Shown: piece after piece, positions 5,583 through 8,824 of the stretch
Layout of the letters: each line of letters opens with the position of its first letter
Position numbering within the stretch: position 1 is the first letter of the stretch
Assembly (NCBI GenBank): GCA_964384025.1
Contig: CAYLJJ010000164.1
Location: forward strand, 1 to 8,824
Length of the DNA: 8,824 nt
Source: CAYLJJ01 sp964384025
GTDB taxonomy: Bacteria > Myxococcota_A > Bradymonadia > UBA7976 > UBA1532
Reading direction: 5' to 3'
Made by a program: the position numbers and the translations under genes
Notes under the pieces: model-generated
Databases searched by the model: none
What the model saw: the letters and a program-made list of their open reading frames with translations, nothing else
What the model was told of the DNA's origin: nothing

Positions 5583-6923
5583 TGGAAGACTTCCGCGCCC
5601 TCGTTGACAATGTGCGTGAGCAGGTGAACCTCGTAGAGCTGATCTCTCAAGAGGTCGTCCTCAAGCCCACAGGCTCTGTTCTTAAAGGCCGGTCGCCCTT
5701 CCGCAATGATAAAGACCCCTCCTTCGTTGTCTGGCCTCACAGTCAAACCTGGAGAGACTTCTCAGGGGCCTCTGATGATGGAGGTGACTGCTTTGACTAT
5801 GTGAAGCTGCGCGATGGCGTGCCCTTCATGGACGCCCTGCGTGCCTTAGCTTCAGGCTCAGGCCTTGAGATCCCTGGCGCCCACGATCCAGCCTTTGAAG
5901 CCGAGCTAGAGCAGCTCTCAGAGCGCCGTCGTGTTGAGCGCCTGCTGACTGAGGCCGCCAACTACTACCACAAGGCGCTGCCATCAAAGGTCCGCGCGTC
6001 CTGGCTCAAAGAGCGCTACGGCTTCACTGATGAGATCATCGACAAGCTACAGCTCGGGTGGGCCGATGGGCATCTCTATAAGCATCTGATCGACGAACAA
6101 GGCGCGACAAGGAGAGAGGCGCTCGCCACGGGCCTCTTTGTGCGCTTCGCGGATGGCCGCGTCGTGGACTTCTTTCAGAGCCGGATTGTCTTTCCCTACT
6201 GGCGTCGTGGCCGCGTGGTCTACTTCATCGCTCGCCGCACTGAGATGACCTCTGACAAACCTTGGGAGCAAGCCAAATACAAGAAGCTGCTGACTCACTC
6301 TGATAAGCATCCCTATGTCTCAAGCTATGTTGCCAACAACACATTCTATAATGAAGGCGCCGCGCATGGAGCCAAGCAGCTCCTCATCACCGAGGGGGTC
6401 ACAGACTGCATCTCAGCTATGCAAGCAGGTGTAGCCTGTATCTCCCCTGTCACGGTGCGCTTTCGCAAGAAGGACCTGCCCAAGCTCATCGAGCTGAGCA
6501 AGGGCGCCAAAGAGGTGATCATCGCCAATGATGCTGAGGAGAGCGGCGCGGGCGCTGATGGAGCCGCTGACACAGCCAACGCGCTCCACGCTGCTGGTCG
6601 CAGCGTCCGCGTCGCCATCCTCCCACGCCCCGAGGGGACCGAGAAGATCGACCTCAACGAGCTGATCACCAAAGGCGGCCCTGAAGCCCTCAAGCGGGTC
6701 ATCTACGACGCCAACGACTGGTGCGAGCATCTGATCAATCAGATCCCCAAGGACACCTCTCACCGTGAGCTAAACGAGCATCTCAAGCCTGTTATCCCCC
6801 TTATCCTCACTGCTGATCCCATCATGCGTGATGCCTACGCTGCCCTGCTTAAGAAGCGCTTTAAGCTGGCGACGCCAACCGTCAACGCCATACTCCGCGC
6901 TGAGAGCGCCAAGGGTAAGGCGA
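5582..6923 (+). CDS. DnaG-like TOPRIM primase with a zinc-less CHC2 domain (3' end lost in assembly gap)
   Basis: At least 447 residues are visible before the gap. Residues 8-98 align by pattern to the DnaG CHC2 domain (VNLVELISQEVVLKPTGSVLKG, SPFRNDKDPSFVV, TWRDFSGASDDGGDCFDYV), but the Cys-His and Cys-Cys ligand pairs are replaced (SPFR, DFSGAS), so zinc binding is probably lost. Residues 120-230 correspond to the basic N-terminal half of the polymerase domain (RIVFPYWRRGRVVYFIARRT). The TOPRIM domain has LLITEGVTD with E271, IIANDAEESG with D317 and E319, and EKIDLNEL with K355 and D357. The second TOPRIM Asp of the usual DxD is Glu here. It should make RNA primers on ssDNA for the element. 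AGGAG at 5568-5572 lies 9 nt before the ATG, which overlaps the helicase stop. It may continue across the gap into the ATPase as one primase-helicase. Confidence 0.85.
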
Positions 6924-7023
6924 NNNNNNNNNNNNNNNNNNNNNNNNNNNNNNNNNNNNNNNNNNNNNNNNNNNNNNNNNNNNNNNNNNNNNNNNNNNNN
7001 NNNNNNNNNNNNNNNNNNNNNNN
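6924..7023. other. Assembly gap (exactly 100 N)
   Basis: A run of exactly 100 undetermined bases, the conventional length for a gap of unknown size. It interrupts coding sequence on both sides. Reading frame and distance across it therefore carry no information, and the apparent frame change between primase and ATPase cannot be interpreted. Confidence 0.97.
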
Positions 7024-8736
7024 CTCAAGGGCAGCCTTCAGGAAGCCAAGGATCACTATTTCACCGTAGACAGTGAGGGAGAGCTGCTCCGCCTCTCAAA
7101 CTTTCGAATGGAGGTTAACCGATGGATCGCCTCAGACGACGGCGACATCGCAGACCTAAACATCCACACCGAGAGCGGGCAGATCTTCCACAACCTCCGC
7201 TTCGCGCGCAAAACCTGGAACTCTCGCCACAGCTTCATCTCCGCTCTCAAATCCAGCTTCACCGCCTGGACTGGAAACGATGACAACGTTCAGGCCCTCC
7301 TCTACCTCCTCACTCTACAAAAGGTCCCCTTCTATCGTGGCGTAAAGAACCTCGGCTACGGCAAGGATGAGAACGGCCCCTACTGGGCGATCCCAGACGG
7401 GCTCATTGAGCCTCTCGGTGAAGAGGGCAGCCATAAAGACATCATCTGGATTGAGTCAGGCGGCGCGCTCCACAAGCGCATCTCCCCGATCTCAAAAGCC
7501 AGCTATAACGAAGAGCGAGCCTTGGCCGCCGAGGTCCTCCCCACGCTCCTTGAGATCAACACTCTAGAGGTGATGTTGCCCATCATCGGCTGGTTTTTTA
7601 TCGCCCCACTGCGCCCACTGATCTTTGAGCGGCATCGCAACTTCCCCAACCTCTGCGTCTATGGCACTCAGGGCTCTGGAAAGACGAGCCTCATCGTCAA
7701 GGTGATGTGGCCCCTGATTGGCATCTCATCCTCGGTGCCGTTCAGCTGCACAGAGACTGAGTTTGCCCTCACTCGCCTCCTCTCAGACACCAACTCCATC
7801 CCCATCTTCCTCGATGAATACAAGCCCGCTGATATGCCCAAGAGGCGGCTCAACGCCATCCATCGCTTCCTTCGCAGGCTCTACACTGGTGAGGCTGAGC
7901 AGCGCGGGCGCATGGACTTGAGCGTCGTGGATCATCTCCTCACGGCCCCTCTGGTCCTTGGAGGAGAGAGCCGCCCCATCGAGTCTGCATTGGCTGAGCG
8001 CATGATCATCTCCAACCCCTCCAAGATTACTATTGAGGAGGACCCCCGATATGTTGACGCCTTCAAGCTCTTAGAGAGCAAAGATCTTGGCCTCTTGAGC
8101 CGAGGCATCATCCAACACCTGCTCTCTCGCGATGTCGAGGCTGACTACAAGCAGGCCGCCGAGCTCCTCAACGACTACCTCGTCGAGATTAAGCACCCCA
8201 TCCCCCATCGGATGCGCTTCAACTTAGAGACGGTGATCATGGGCCTCATCTGCTTTGACGCCTATGCCCTGAGCGTCGATGTCAGCCTCCCAGAGATCAA
8301 CCTCAGCCCTCTCATCAAAGGGCAAGTTGACGATCTCCTTGAGGGGCGCAGGCAGGTCAAGTCTGCCCTCGACTTCTTCATGGAGATCCTCTCCTCCTTA
8401 GCGGTCAGCGGTGATATCGAGTATGGAAAGCAGTTCACCTATTCACGCGGATGCCTCGCGATTCACATCTCTTCTTGCCATGCAGCCTATACACAACACT
8501 GTAAACGCACTGGCTACACTGGCGAGGTCGTTGACCAACGCGCGCTGCGCCGCCTGATCAAAGAGAACCATCGTCGCCAGGGCTACATCCAAGAGACCAG
8601 CGTCCCCACCAGCTTTGAGGGCACCAAGCGTCGCGCCGCTCTCATCGACATGGATAAAGCCAAGGCTGACTTAGAAGTAGATGACTTCCCCCAAGAAGTC
8701 TCTAGCAGCAGCGGCTCCTCTGCTATCGGATGGTAA
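7024..8736 (+). CDS. P-loop helicase-like ATPase of a primase-helicase module (5' end lost in assembly gap)
   Basis: The frame is open from the first base after the gap. It gives 28 residues before the first Met (7108), including HYFTVDSEGELLRLSNF, so the true start lies in or beyond the gap; from that Met 542 residues follow. Numbered from 7108, the Walker A is GTQGSGKTS (186-194), Walker B IPIFLDEY (231-238), then HLLTAPLVLGGES (277-288) with a sensor-like Glu and ALAERMI (294-300) with a candidate arginine finger R298. The C-terminus (460-500) looks like a winged helix, followed by an acidic, serine-rich tail. The layout resembles the helicase halves of phage, plasmid and ICE primase-helicases rather than a DnaB/RecA fold. 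The segment YxxxxxGxxxxLSNF just after the gap is, from memory, the linker domain that joins TOPRIM primases to such helicases, favouring a fusion. It probably unwinds DNA at the element's origin. Confidence 0.75.
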   Translation, partial: LKGSLQEAKDHYFTVDSEGELLRLSNFRMEVNRWIASDDGDIADLNIHTESGQIFHNLRFARKTWNSRHSFISALKSSFTAWTGNDDNVQALLYLLTLQKVPFYRGVKNLGYGKDENGPYWAIPDGLIEPLGEEGSHKDIIWIESGGALHKRISPISKASYNEERALAAEVLPTLLEINTLEVMLPIIGWFFIAPLRPLIFERHRNFPNLCVYGTQGSGKTSLIVKVMWPLIGISSSVPFSCTETEFALTRLLSDTNSIPIFLDEYKPADMPKRRLNAIHRFLRRLYTGEAEQRGRMDLSVVDHLLTAPLVLGGESRPIESALAERMIISNPSKITIEEDPRYVDAFKLLESKDLGLLSRGIIQHLLSRDVEADYKQAAELLNDYLVEIKHPIPHRMRFNLETVIMGLICFDAYALSVDVSLPEINLSPLIKGQVDDLLEGRRQVKSALDFFMEILSSLAVSGDIEYGKQFTYSRGCLAIHISSCHAAYTQHCKRTGYTGEVVDQRALRRLIKENHRRQGYIQETSVPTSFEGTKRRAALIDMDKAKADLEVDDFPQEVSSSSGSSAIGW

Positions 8737-8785
8737 AGCGCTATCCACATGAAAACACTCCTCTTTCTTGGTTGACTGACTTGCT

Positions 8786-8824
8786 ATGACCCCAAAGCGA
8801 AGCCTGTATGAACGCACCGAGCAG
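8786..8824 (+). CDS. Possible start of the next rightward gene (partial)
   Basis: An ATG at 8786 opens a frame that runs off the window after 13 codons (MTPKRSLYERTEQ). It lies 49 bp after the ATPase stop. No good Shine-Dalgarno precedes it, and no family can be assigned. The 49-bp spacer also holds a short ATG frame (MKTLLFLG, stop) that is too small to call. No terminator hairpin is seen, so the operon may continue. Confidence 0.3.
   Translation, partial: MTPKRSLYERTEQ

Noticed and set aside
5007..5607. Open frames on both strands over the 3' half of the helicase gene (5007-5519 leftward, 5068-5607 rightward)
   Set aside because: They overlap helicase motifs IV-VI in other frames and read as Ser/Arg/Pro/Ala-rich shadow sequence.
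7024..7069. Continuation of the primase frame across the N run to a stop at 7069
   Set aside because: The frame across an unknown-length gap is meaningless, and the post-gap DNA codes for the ATPase in another frame.
8772..8795. TTGACT as a promoter -35 after the ATPase gene
   Set aside because: No acceptable -10 lies at 16-18 bp, so it is treated as a chance match.

Overview
The window looks like part of a bacterial accessory element (prophage, satellite or plasmid-like island) in which a two-gene abortive-infection module sits back to back with a long rightward replication operon. All genes have bacterial signals: purine-rich Shine-Dalgarno sites, a GTG start, and ATGA or TAATG gene overlaps. 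The right three quarters is GC-rich with a strong preference for CTC, GAG, ATC and CGC codons; the leftmost 1.6 kb is visibly more AT-rich, which suggests a separate origin for that module. The host cannot be named from this sequence. A GC-rich Gram-negative (Proteobacteria- or Myxococcota-like) is a guess. No integrase, terminase, capsid, tRNA, rRNA, CRISPR array or insertion sequence is visible, so the type of element is open.

Left region (1-1584). A few codons of an unidentified rightward gene end at 62 and converge on a leftward abiEi-abiEii operon (antitoxin then toxin, joined by an ATGA overlap). This is a type IV toxin-antitoxin / abortive-infection system. A candidate promoter lies upstream of abiEi, and a perfect 15-bp palindrome overlaps its -35 element, a likely site for autoregulation.

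Centre (1585-1953). This stretch between the two divergent operons is densely patterned: three 11-bp tandem repeats plus a partial fourth, enclosed by a 9-bp inverted repeat and accompanied by shorter hairpins. It could be an iteron-type origin, a regulator-binding region or a structured mRNA leader. It ends at a textbook AGGAGGTG ribosome binding site.

Right region (1954-8736). Seven coding regions run in one direction with short gaps: a Com-like four-cysteine zinc-ribbon protein; a sigma-70-like protein; a small acidic protein of unknown role; a putative ssDNA-binding protein; an XPB-like SF2 helicase; a DnaG/TOPRIM-type primase whose CHC2 domain lacks its zinc ligands; and a P-loop helicase-like ATPase. 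A run of exactly 100 N (6924-7023) separates the last two. The frame is already open where sequence resumes, so primase and ATPase are both truncated and may be one fused polypeptide. Together the genes read as a self-contained replication-initiation module (ssDNA binding, duplex opening, priming, unwinding) preceded by two likely regulators. Another rightward gene may begin at 8786.
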